Part shown: one piece after another, positions 1 to 5,512 of the stretch
How positions within the stretch are numbered: the first letter of the stretch is position 1
Layout: every line of letters begins with the position of its first letter
NCBI GenBank assembly: GCA_030592605.1
Contig: JAUVIT010000153.1
Span: 1-5,512 of the forward strand
Direction: 5' to 3'
DNA from: Bacteroidota bacterium
GTDB taxonomy: Bacteria; Bacteroidota; Bacteroidia; Bacteroidales; GCA-2748055
DNA: 5,512 nucleotides
The notes under the pieces: model-generated
What the model saw: the letters and a program-made list of their open reading frames with translations, nothing else
Told to the model about the DNA's origin: nothing
Databases searched by the model: none
Position numbers and translations under genes: made by a program

Positions 1-261
1 GGGATGGTTATTGCCCTGGAAGGTGATGCCGTTAAGATGGACTTCAATCACCCCATGGCCGGAAATGATCTCTTTTTCAAGGGAGAAGTAAGCGACGTAC
101 GCAGTGCCACCGAAGAAGAGCTAAGTCACGGTCACATACATGCTGAAGGCGGTTGTGGATGTGGAGACAATGGTGAAGGTTCGTGCGATGACGGAAGTTG
201 CGACGATAAAGGTTCCTGCAATGACGATGGTGCTCAGGGCAGCTGCGGTTGTGGTTGCTAA
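1..261 (+). CDS. slyD: SlyD-type FKBP peptidyl-prolyl cis-trans isomerase, C-terminal part (5' truncated by window edge)
   Basis: This is the last 86 codons of a SlyD-like FKBP-fold prolyl isomerase and metallochaperone of the cytoplasm. The frame is open to the left edge, so the ATG at position 4 is probably internal. The visible part has the SlyD/FKBP signature DFNHPMAG, then the closing FKBP strand ending in SATEEELSHGHIH, which is the usual end of the domain in SlyD. A low-complexity tail follows with eight cysteines (CGC, four GSC units, a final CGC), many Asp and Gly residues, and three His in HGHIH. In characterised SlyD proteins such a tail binds Ni(II) and other divalent metals and helps hydrogenase maturation; the metal here is unknown. 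The N-terminal FKBP half and the IF (chaperone) insert lie outside the window. The TAA stop overlaps the TAG stop of the convergent amidase gene. The family call is firm; the metal role is inferred from composition. Confidence 0.93.
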   Translation, partial: GMVIALEGDAVKMDFNHPMAGNDLFFKGEVSDVRSATEEELSHGHIHAEGGCGCGDNGEGSCDDGSCDDKGSCNDDGAQGSCGCGC

Positions 262-1055
262 GCTGATTCGGGTTCCCAGCCGGGTTTAAACTGATCCGCA
301 TCTTTCCAGGCAGGGAATTTCTTTCTAAATTTCCAAAGTTTTTCCAGATCAAGAAGAGAGGTCCTGATGCCGGGCGCATCATCCATTCTCAGGATTTCAC
401 CTCCAATGGGATTGATAGTACATGTACCTCCTATGGAAGGGATTCCCGTTCCATCGGTTCCCACACGATTGGTACCAAGAAGATAACTCTGGTTTTCCAT
501 GGCACGGGCCCTGGTAAGGATCTCCCATACATGATGACGCGTGGCGGGCCAGTTGGCCACATAAAGCATCACATCATAGTCTCCCCTGTTCCTGCTAAAT
601 ACCGGGAAACGCAGATCGTAGCAAATCTGGGGTAAGATCCGGAATGCTCCAAGCATGAAAATCTTACGCTCCTTCCCCTGACTGAAGTTCTCACTCTCCC
701 CACCCGGCCGGAAGAGATGCCGCTTGTCGTAATAGTCCTCAATCCCCTCCGGGGAGACCCAGAAAAGACGGTTATAAATCAATCCGTCACTCCCTCTGCA
801 TATAATACTGCCAGTCACAAAACATTGTTTCTGCTCTGCCATCCGCTTCATCCACCGGACCGCTTTCCCATTTTCGTCTTCCGCAAGCGTTAAAGAATTC
901 ATGGTAAACCCTGTGGAAAATGTTTCAGGCAATACCACCAGGTCAGTATTCTGTTCTAGCTCTTCCAGCATCCCTTCCAGCAGCTGGAGATTGGCATCAA
1001 TATCTTCCCATTGTAAATCTGCCTGTACCTGGCAAACCCTTAATAGTTCCTTCAT
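258..1055 (-). CDS. Nitrilase-superfamily carbon-nitrogen hydrolase, YafV/Nit2-like omega-amidase
   Basis: A complete 265-residue cytoplasmic amidohydrolase, the usual length for the family. The nitrilase catalytic set is visible: Glu44 in VLPETFSTGF, Lys111 in YYDKRHLF, the additional Glu120 in RPGGE, and the nucleophile Cys145 in PQICYDLRFP. The motifs NWPATRHHVWEILTRARAMEN and GTNRVGTDGTG are typical of the YafV/omega-amidase branch. These enzymes hydrolyse 2-oxoglutaramate or 2-oxosuccinamate, products of glutamine or asparagine transamination, to the 2-oxo acid and ammonia. Known roles are metabolite repair and the transamination step that closes methionine salvage; the exact substrate here is inferred. 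The start at 1055 gives the expected N-terminus (MKELLRVCQVQADLQWED), and an upstream ATG 10 bases away is out of frame. No clear Shine-Dalgarno precedes it. The gene diverges from the phosphate permease and converges, with overlapping stops, on slyD. Confidence 0.93.
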   Translation of the reverse strand: MKELLRVCQVQADLQWEDIDANLQLLEGMLEELEQNTDLVVLPETFSTGFTMNSLTLAEDENGKAVRWMKRMAEQKQCFVTGSIICRGSDGLIYNRLFWVSPEGIEDYYDKRHLFRPGGESENFSQGKERKIFMLGAFRILPQICYDLRFPVFSRNRGDYDVMLYVANWPATRHHVWEILTRARAMENQSYLLGTNRVGTDGTGIPSIGGTCTINPIGGEILRMDDAPGIRTSLLDLEKLWKFRKKFPAWKDADQFKPGWEPESA

Positions 1056-1151
1056 TTGAATTCATTTAAGAGAAAGATTAAATGTAATCCATTTTTTATA
1101 CTTTTATGAGCGATATTTTTTATTTGGAAGGTCCAATAACAACTACAATTC
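1056..1151. promoter_or_regulatory. AT-rich divergent intergenic region with candidate Bacteroidota-type -7 boxes
   Basis: These 96 bp separate the starts of the divergent amidase and phosphate permease genes, so promoters for both should lie here. By eye, TACTTTTA at 1099-1106 (+ strand) resembles the Bacteroidota -7 element TAnnTTTG. On the - strand TACATTTA (1079-1086) is a similar match facing the amidase. Both would give short leaders. No convincing -33 TTTG sits at the right distance from either box, so the exact positions are tentative. I see no long inverted repeat, riboswitch or Pho-box-like direct repeat. A GGAAGG at 1126-1131 is about 20 bases before the permease ATG, too far for a normal Shine-Dalgarno. 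Confidence 0.35.
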
Positions 1152-3401
1152 ATGGAGGCTTATTACATTCTTATCGTTGGCGTTCTTTTTCTGCTGGCTG
1201 TTTCAGATCTGATCGTGGGTGTCAGCAATGATGCCGTAAACTTTCTAAATTCGGCCATTGGATCAAAAGCAGCTCCCTTTAAAATCATTCTGGCTATTGC
1301 TGCTGTGGGGGTTCTTGTGGGGGCCGTATTCTCCAATGGGATGATGGAAGTGGCCCGGAAAGGGATTTTCAATCCTCAGTTCTTTGCCTTCAACGAGATC
1401 ATGATCATCTTTTTGGCTGTGATGCTCACCGACATCCTGCTATTGGACTTTTTTAATACCATCGGACTTCCCACTTCCACCACTGTCTCCATCGTTTTTG
1501 AGATCCTTGGTGCAGCTGTGGCTGTCTCCATATACAAAGTGACCAGAGCTGTTGACGGTCTTTATAATGTCAGCGACTATATCAATGTGGAGAGCTCTGT
1601 GATGATTATCGTGGGGATATTCCTCTCGGTGGTGATCGCCTTTAGTGTCGGGATGATCGTTCAATGGATCGTACGGCTTGCATTCTCATTCAATGTAAAA
1701 AAAACCTTTAAATACTGGACCGGCCTCTGGGGTGGTTTTGCCATCACGGCCATTCTCTTTTTCCTGCTGATCAAAGGCGCCAAAGGATCGACTCTGATAT
1801 CAGCCGATATGCTGGCAAGCATCAAGGAGCATACCGCCCGGGTATTGTTGATCAGTTTTGTGGGCTGGACACTTGTATTCCAGTTGCTAACTCTTTTTAC
1901 CAGGATCAATGTCATGAAAATTACGGTGCTGGTGGGTACCTTTGCACTGGCCATGGCCTTCGCAGGCAACGACCTGGTGAACTTCATCGGGGTACCCCTG
2001 GCAGGTTTCGAATCCTTTAAAGCGTTCATGGCCTCTGGTAGCAGTGATCCCACAGGCTTCCTGATGATTGCCCTGCAGGGAAAAGTAATTACCCCCATCT
2101 ACTTTCTGATTGCTGCCGGTCTGATCATGGTGCTAACTCTTCGCTTTTCCAAAAAGGCAAAGTCTGTTACAGCCACCACCATTGATCTGAGCCGTCAGGG
2201 AGAAGGAACGGAGCGCTTTGCCTCCACTTCTCTTGCCAGATTTCTTGTTAGGCGTGCTGTGGTAACAAGCAATGGCGTGGCCAGAATCACCCCACCTGCT
2301 ATTGTGAGATTTGTGAATGACCGATTTGATGCAGAGAAGCACCGGGATGAGAAAGATGCGAAAGTGGCCTTTGACCTGGTTCGCGCCTCTGTGAACCTGG
2401 TGGTGGCCAGTATTCTGATTGCCATCGGAACATCACTGAAACTGCCACTCTCCACCACCTATGTAACTTTTATGGTGGCTATGGGAACATCGCTGGCCGA
2501 TGGTGCCTGGGGCAGGGAGAGTGCCGTATATCGCATCACCGGGGTCCTAACCGTGATCGGCGGATGGTTCTTTACTGCCTTCAGCGCATTCCTGGCTTCC
2601 TTCCTGATCGCTTCGCTTATTTTCTTCGGGAAACTCCCGGTGATCCTGATTCTGATCATACTCTCCATCTTTCTACTCTTGCGGACCCACGCTTTTCACA
2701 AGCGGAGGGCCCAAAAACAGGAACTAATCGACAGTAAGATCATCACCGCCTCTTATGAAGTGCTGAAATCATGCGATGATGAGGTTAAAAGCACCATAAA
2801 TAAAGTCTCCAATATTCTCAGCGCGACCTATACTAACCTGCTGAAGGAGAAGCATAAAGAGCTGAAAAAACTACAAAAAGAGACCAAACACCTGAGCAAA
2901 GAGATCAAAGGTATCATTGAGAGTATACCGGATACCCTCAGAATATTTGAGGAACATGAACTGGAAAGCGGGCACCATTATGTACAGATTGTGGCCTATA
3001 TGAAGGAGATGAGCAACTCGCTGATGCATGTTGTTCAGCCAGCGTACAACCACCTGGATAATAATCATCCGCTGGACAAGGAGCAGATTGATGCTTTTAA
3101 GACTTTCAATGAAAAGTCGGCCGAATTCTTTGAATACCTGATCAATATCTTGAAAAACAGGGAGTTTGGACGTATGGATGAATTGGTGAAGCGCCGGGAT
3201 GAGATGATCAACATGGCCAATGAGATCTTGGTTCAAAGGATTAAGATTCTAAAGAAAACCCAGAAAGGCGTAAAGATCAGTGTCACTTATATGGAGATGC
3301 TGTCAGAGACCAAGAATCTCTTCCTTAATTCCGTACATCTGGTTAAGGCAGAATCCCTTCTCTATGATTCAATGGGAAGGAACGGGATCAATATCGAGTA
3401 G
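1152..3401 (+). CDS. PiT-family inorganic phosphate permease with fused C-terminal PhoU-like helical domain
   Basis: A complete 749-residue inner-membrane phosphate transporter (PiT/PHO-4 family, cation-coupled low-affinity Pi uptake). The two inverted family repeats each carry the substrate signature: GVSNDAVNFLNSAIGSKAAP (residues 23-42) and FAGNDLVNFIGVPLAGFESF (270-289). Matching STT motifs follow: GLPTSTTVS (105-113) and KLPLSTTYV (430-438). Hydrophobic helices lie near residues 5-24, 42-62, 82-104, 107-128, 148-175, 190-207, 229-250, 254-280, 305-330, 412-428, 434-448 and 461-510. A hydrophilic loop (about 331-408) interrupts the second half. Residues 511-749 are non-hydrophobic, charged and helical, with coiled-coil-like stretches (562-588, 670-705), resembling the PhoU/PhoU_div fold. 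Many PiT proteins have only the membrane part; this fused form is common in Bacteroidota. The tail may act as the regulatory partner that PhoU-like proteins provide in trans elsewhere; this is inferred. The ATG at 1152 is the first possible start, because an in-frame TAA lies at 1137-1139. Confidence 0.94.
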   Translation: MEAYYILIVGVLFLLAVSDLIVGVSNDAVNFLNSAIGSKAAPFKIILAIAAVGVLVGAVFSNGMMEVARKGIFNPQFFAFNEIMIIFLAVMLTDILLLDFFNTIGLPTSTTVSIVFEILGAAVAVSIYKVTRAVDGLYNVSDYINVESSVMIIVGIFLSVVIAFSVGMIVQWIVRLAFSFNVKKTFKYWTGLWGGFAITAILFFLLIKGAKGSTLISADMLASIKEHTARVLLISFVGWTLVFQLLTLFTRINVMKITVLVGTFALAMAFAGNDLVNFIGVPLAGFESFKAFMASGSSDPTGFLMIALQGKVITPIYFLIAAGLIMVLTLRFSKKAKSVTATTIDLSRQGEGTERFASTSLARFLVRRAVVTSNGVARITPPAIVRFVNDRFDAEKHRDEKDAKVAFDLVRASVNLVVASILIAIGTSLKLPLSTTYVTFMVAMGTSLADGAWGRESAVYRITGVLTVIGGWFFTAFSAFLASFLIASLIFFGKLPVILILIILSIFLLLRTHAFHKRRAQKQELIDSKIITASYEVLKSCDDEVKSTINKVSNILSATYTNLLKEKHKELKKLQKETKHLSKEIKGIIESIPDTLRIFEEHELESGHHYVQIVAYMKEMSNSLMHVVQPAYNHLDNNHPLDKEQIDAFKTFNEKSAEFFEYLINILKNREFGRMDELVKRRDEMINMANEILVQRIKILKKTQKGVKISVTYMEMLSETKNLFLNSVHLVKAESLLYDSMGRNGINIE

Positions 3402-3430
3402 AATATTTTGGATTGAGCGCCATCAGGGCT

Positions 3431-3955
3431 TTAGACCCTGTGTTCCTTACGGACAAGGTCAAAAACCGTTTTGACCGGGGTAAAAGTCTCCATAGGTACA
3501 TCCACAAAGAGGGTGAGCCAGCCAGCCATTGAGCCATTCCAGAGCCCTGGCAGCTCCAGAGCCTTCAGTGACTTCCCTCCTACCGATTTTTCTGAAATAA
3601 AGCCTGTATTATGGTCTATAAAGTGGCTCAGGTTAAACTTGTCTCCCCGGTAATCGCGCAGACTGCAAACCAGGTCGACCGGGTTAAAATGGGTCGATCC
3701 CTGTACAATTTTCATCTTCTCCGGATCCTCCAAATCGATCTGTGACGATTCCACAATCTGAAGGCTTACTTCTCCAGATTCGGAGCGAACATAGAATGGT
3801 CCTCCGCCCGGTTCCCCCTCGTTTCGTACCATGCCACACACCCTGACAGGTCTGTTCATGGTAGATACCAGCCACTTTTTTAAATCGCTCACATTCCAGC
3901 TTTCCAACAATTCCGGAATGGCAATACCCAGGCGTTCGTGCAAATAGCTTACCAT
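3431..3955 (-). CDS. DUF4301 family protein, C-terminal fragment (split gene, downstream ORF)
   Basis: A 174-codon ORF carrying the highly conserved C-terminal half of DUF4301 proteins. Visible hallmarks are RVCGMVRNEGEPGGGPFYV (38-56), GEVSLQIVESSQID (61-74), STHFNPVDLVCSLRDYRGDKF (87-107), NTGFISEKSVGGKSLKALELPG (116-137) and ETFTPVKTVFDLVR (156-169). The ATG at 3955 is merely the first start codon in this frame. The frame is open for nine more codons upstream (EARETRLDS) to a TGA at 3983-3985, and this stretch reads like a continuation of the same helix. Intact family members, as I recall them, are about 500-520 residues, and the two ORFs here sum to 508. The fragment is therefore best read as the displaced second half of one gene rather than an independent protein. 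It could still be made by termination-reinitiation at ATGGTAA. Its stop lies 29 bp from the convergent permease stop. The conserved Cys/Gly-rich segment looks functional, but its role is unknown. Confidence 0.85.
   Translation of the reverse strand: MVSYLHERLGIAIPELLESWNVSDLKKWLVSTMNRPVRVCGMVRNEGEPGGGPFYVRSESGEVSLQIVESSQIDLEDPEKMKIVQGSTHFNPVDLVCSLRDYRGDKFNLSHFIDHNTGFISEKSVGGKSLKALELPGLWNGSMAGWLTLFVDVPMETFTPVKTVFDLVRKEHRV
3457..3476. repeat. Perfect 8-bp inverted repeat with 4-nt loop (hairpin candidate)
   Basis: GGTCAAAA (3457-3464) and TTTTGACC (3469-3476) pair perfectly around a 4-base loop. The hairpin sits inside the last codons of the DUF4301 C-terminal ORF, 56 bp downstream of the permease stop on the + strand. 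No T-tract follows on either strand, so it is not a classic intrinsic terminator. The same bases encode a conserved-looking family segment (PVKTVFDL), so the symmetry may be accidental. Confidence 0.4.
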
Positions 3956-3985
3956 GCTGTCAAGACGGGTTTCTCTGGCTTCTCA
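3949..3985 (-). other. Frame break (apparent -1) joining the two DUF4301 ORFs
   Basis: On the - strand the first ORF ends ACA GCA TGG TAA, while the second begins ATG GTA AGC in the -1 frame, giving the overlap ATGGTAA. The second frame is closed upstream by TGA at 3983-3985, so the shift must lie between 3982 and 3949. Adding one base, or a -1 ribosomal slip, in this interval would restore a single protein of roughly 510 residues over 3431-4953. The longest runs are AAA and CCC (3967-3972). They are not phased as a canonical X XXY YYZ slippery heptamer, so programmed -1 slippage looks unlikely. The alternatives are a real one-base deletion, a sequencing or assembly error, or translational coupling of two polypeptides. 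Confidence 0.8.
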
Positions 3986-4953
3986 TATGCTTCAAGCTGC
4001 TGCAGATAGTAAAAGATTTTCGAACGGATCTCCAGCAGAACTCCGCCCAGCACCTGTTTCTGTTCCACCCTTAGATTTTTCATTCGGTCGGGTGCCACAT
4101 TATCGATGTTGCTTACAAAAACCAGATCTCCATCCAGTGCATCCAGATTCCGGATCAGTGCTCCGTGCCCACCAGGTCTGAAAAGTAGCGTTCCATCAGG
4201 GTTCCGGAAGGGTACATTTTCCTGATCCACTGCGATGGTATCGGTCTCCGGCTTTTGAAAGGAAAAGGAGAGATCAATGTTTACTCCTCTCTCCTTCTCG
4301 ATCCCTGGAATAATCCGGGCCGCTTCCGTTTGAAAGCCATCCAGATTTTCGGGTGAAACGGTCAGATGCATACGGACCATTCCATCACGGCTTTCACAAT
4401 ATTGCACTGCTTCCCTAAGATGCTCTTCAAAGGCCGTTCTGCGGTCCGTTTCGCTGTATTTATGAAACTTCAGCAGGCCTTTGGGCTTGCTCCCGTAATT
4501 AAGACCATTGCTGCCCAATAGCTGATCCAGTATTCTGGCTGGCTCATCCCCTTCCCCTTCCTTTAAACTCAGATCCTCATAAAAGGGATAGCTTTCCAGC
4601 TTCTTAAAAAAGCCCTTAACATTCTTCTTACCAGAGATCCACTCCTGCTGCTCCTCAATGGATTTCCCAGCCAGTTCTTCCCGGGCACTAAAGAGGGATT
4701 TAAACATACGGGAGGCAGCTCCGGAGGAGGGTACCAGACGGATTATCCGGAAATCGGGGGCATTGTCCAGGAAGACCTCTTTGTAATGTTGCTGATCCCC
4801 CTCGTTCAATAACATAATGCCCTTTCCGGGTGAGGCAGGCATGGTAATATCAGCCGGGGGAAATCCCTGCTGGAAATGTTTAATTTGCTGGTTTATATCA
4901 TCAATGCTGATCCCTTTGGTACGGATCTGCTGAAGGTCTTTCTGTGAAAACAT
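3949..4953 (-). CDS. DUF4301 family protein, N-terminal part (split gene, upstream ORF), nucleotidyltransferase-like
   Basis: A 334-codon ORF matching the N-terminal two-thirds of DUF4301, a family I know mainly from Bacteroidota and without an established function. Conserved-looking segments are LVPSSGAASRMFKSLFS (73-89), GSKPKGLLKFHKY (154-166), MVRMHLTVSP (192-201), LSFSFQKPETDTIAV (228-242), and LFRPGGHGALIRNL followed by LVFVSNIDNVAPD (257-270, 277-289). The order (Gly/Ser loop with Arg, then PKGLLKF, then FQKP, then PGGHGAL, then SNIDN) resembles UDP-sugar pyrophosphorylases of the UDPGP family. A nucleotide-sugar or nucleotidyl-transfer role is therefore possible, as inference. The ORF ends in TAA at 3949-3951, about 40 codons after the SNIDN motif, and overlaps the next ORF by seven bases in another frame. 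That ORF encodes the rest of the family. The start at 4953 gives MFSQKDLQQIRTKGISIDDI and lies 43 bp after iorB; co-transcription is possible. No strong Shine-Dalgarno is visible. Confidence 0.88.
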   Translation of the reverse strand: MFSQKDLQQIRTKGISIDDINQQIKHFQQGFPPADITMPASPGKGIMLLNEGDQQHYKEVFLDNAPDFRIIRLVPSSGAASRMFKSLFSAREELAGKSIEEQQEWISGKKNVKGFFKKLESYPFYEDLSLKEGEGDEPARILDQLLGSNGLNYGSKPKGLLKFHKYSETDRRTAFEEHLREAVQYCESRDGMVRMHLTVSPENLDGFQTEAARIIPGIEKERGVNIDLSFSFQKPETDTIAVDQENVPFRNPDGTLLFRPGGHGALIRNLDALDGDLVFVSNIDNVAPDRMKNLRVEQKQVLGGVLLEIRSKIFYYLQQLEAYEKPEKPVLTAW

Positions 4954-4996
4954 AGCTAGAGAGTTTTTATTATAACACCAGCAAAGAGGAAATGGT

Positions 4997-5512
4997 TTAA
5001 ATCCTGAGCCCCTCTTTACCCGCTTTCAGTGCCTTGATATTGAGGGCGACCACTTCTTCTCCTTTCCGCCCGAAAAGTGTGTTCATGGCCCCCTCCAGGC
5101 ACTCTGTGCTCAGCTCCAGGTAGTCCGATGCAGCACCCAACATCACCATATTGGATATCTTCTGAGATCCCAGCTCCCTGGCGATGGAGAAAGCATCAAT
5201 TAGCACATGGTTCTTAATAAGCCGAATCTCCTCAAAGAGCTTTTCTTCAGCGGGATAATCCTCAATATTCTCAAAAGTCTTAGTGCTGGTAACCACCCAT
5301 CCGTCCTTCGCCAGAAAAGGAAGATACCGGAGTGCCTCCATGGGTTCCACCGAAAGGATCATATCACAACTACCCTCCGGGATCAGATCCGAAGCAATGG
5401 GCGAATCAGAAATTCTCAGGTGCGACTGTACAGCGCCCCCGCGCTGACTCATACCATGTACTTCTGCCTGCTTAAGGTATAGTCCCGATTCAACAGCAGC
5501 CATCCCAATTAC
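4997..5512 (-). CDS. iorB: Indolepyruvate:ferredoxin oxidoreductase subunit beta, partial (N-terminus beyond window)
   Basis: The last 171 codons of IorB, the gamma-type subunit of the 2-oxoacid:ferredoxin oxidoreductase superfamily. With the TPP/iron-sulfur subunit IorA it oxidises aryl pyruvates (indolepyruvate, phenylpyruvate) and CoA to aryl-acetyl-CoA, CO2 and reduced ferredoxin in the cytoplasm during anaerobic amino-acid degradation, or in reverse for aromatic amino-acid synthesis. The diagnostic segment is KQAEVHGMSQRGGAVQSHLRIS, typical of this subunit. IorB-like features follow: a SVEPMEALRYLPFLAKDGWVV segment and a C-terminal region with NMVMLGAASDYL and LFGRKGEEVVALN. The frame is open to the right edge (VIGMAAVESG), so the ATG at 5503 is internal. 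About 20 N-terminal residues, including the expected GxGGQG loop, lie outside. iorA is expected just upstream, to the right of the window. The stop is 43 bp before the DUF4301 start on the same strand, so the two may share a transcript. Confidence 0.93.
   Translation of the reverse strand, partial: VIGMAAVESGLYLKQAEVHGMSQRGGAVQSHLRISDSPIASDLIPEGSCDMILSVEPMEALRYLPFLAKDGWVVTSTKTFENIEDYPAEEKLFEEIRLIKNHVLIDAFSIARELGSQKISNMVMLGAASDYLELSTECLEGAMNTLFGRKGEEVVALNIKALKAGKEGLRI

Noticed and set aside
77..382. A 101-codon - strand ORF across the slyD tail and the amidase 3' end
   Set aside because: The His/Arg/Cys-rich translation is the complement of the repetitive SlyD tail codons and overlaps two better-supported genes.
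1661..2668. Several antisense ORFs of 69-145 codons on the - strand across the phosphate permease gene
   Set aside because: They lie wholly inside a confidently identified membrane-protein gene, show no recognisable motifs, and are the usual shadow frames of such a sequence.
2871..3236. A 121-codon - strand ORF opposite the permease C-terminal domain
   Set aside because: It is antisense to the PhoU-like coding region; its hydrophobic and His/Gln-rich translation matches what the complement of a charged helical domain gives. No independent start signal is visible.
3967..3972. AAACCC run at the DUF4301 frame break as a programmed -1 slippery site
   Set aside because: In the upstream frame the codons read GAG AAA CCC GTC, so the bases are not phased as a canonical X XXY YYZ heptamer. 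I saw no clear stimulatory stem just downstream.
4954..4996. TATAAT-like string in the gap between iorB and the DUF4301 locus as a promoter
   Set aside because: Bacteroidota primary promoters use a TAnnTTTG -7 element with a distant TTTG, and neither is well placed here. The string is expected by chance in an AT-rich 43-bp gap.
1..5512. A novel mobile, defence or RNA-based system in the window
   Set aside because: I checked for inverted terminal repeats, transposase or integrase motifs, tRNA-like segments, direct-repeat arrays and toxin-antitoxin-sized gene pairs, and saw none. The genes present are recognisable metabolic and housekeeping families, and no space longer than 96 bp lacks a gene.

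Overview
The window looks like chromosomal DNA from a member of the Bacteroidota, probably an anaerobic or facultatively anaerobic Bacteroidales-type bacterium. Three things suggest this: a DUF4301 protein (a family I know mainly from Bacteroidota), a PiT phosphate transporter about 750 residues long with a PhoU-like cytoplasmic tail (a form common in that phylum), and weak or absent Shine-Dalgarno sequences before the starts. An indolepyruvate:ferredoxin oxidoreductase subunit fits anaerobic amino-acid metabolism. The genus cannot be named from this sequence alone.

Layout, left to right. (1) The 3' end of a slyD-type FKBP peptidyl-prolyl isomerase gene on the + strand runs in from the left edge. 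It ends in a Cys/His/Asp-rich metal-binding tail and overlaps by 4 bp the end of the next, convergent gene. (2) A complete nitrilase-superfamily amidohydrolase of the YafV/Nit2 omega-amidase type lies on the - strand. (3) A 96-bp AT-rich divergent intergenic region probably holds the promoters for the amidase and for gene 4. (4) A complete PiT phosphate permease with a fused PhoU-like helical domain lies on the + strand. (5) After a 29-bp convergent gap comes a DUF4301 gene on the - strand. It is split into two ORFs (334 and 174 codons) that meet in different frames at an ATGGTAA overlap. (6) The C-terminal part of indolepyruvate oxidoreductase subunit beta (iorB), also on the - strand, runs off the right edge.

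The genes are mostly housekeeping: protein folding and metal handling, 2-oxo-acid amide repair, phosphate uptake, a probable sugar-nucleotide-type enzyme, and aromatic 2-oxo-acid oxidation. They do not form an obvious single pathway. Only iorB and the DUF4301 locus share a strand closely enough (43-bp gap) to be co-transcribed. I see no mobile elements, RNA genes, CRISPR arrays or defence-like modules.

The most notable observations are the single-frame break in the otherwise well-preserved DUF4301 gene, and motifs in its N-terminal part that resemble UDP-sugar pyrophosphorylases (GT-A nucleotidyltransferases). Together these suggest a possible activity for an uncharacterised family.
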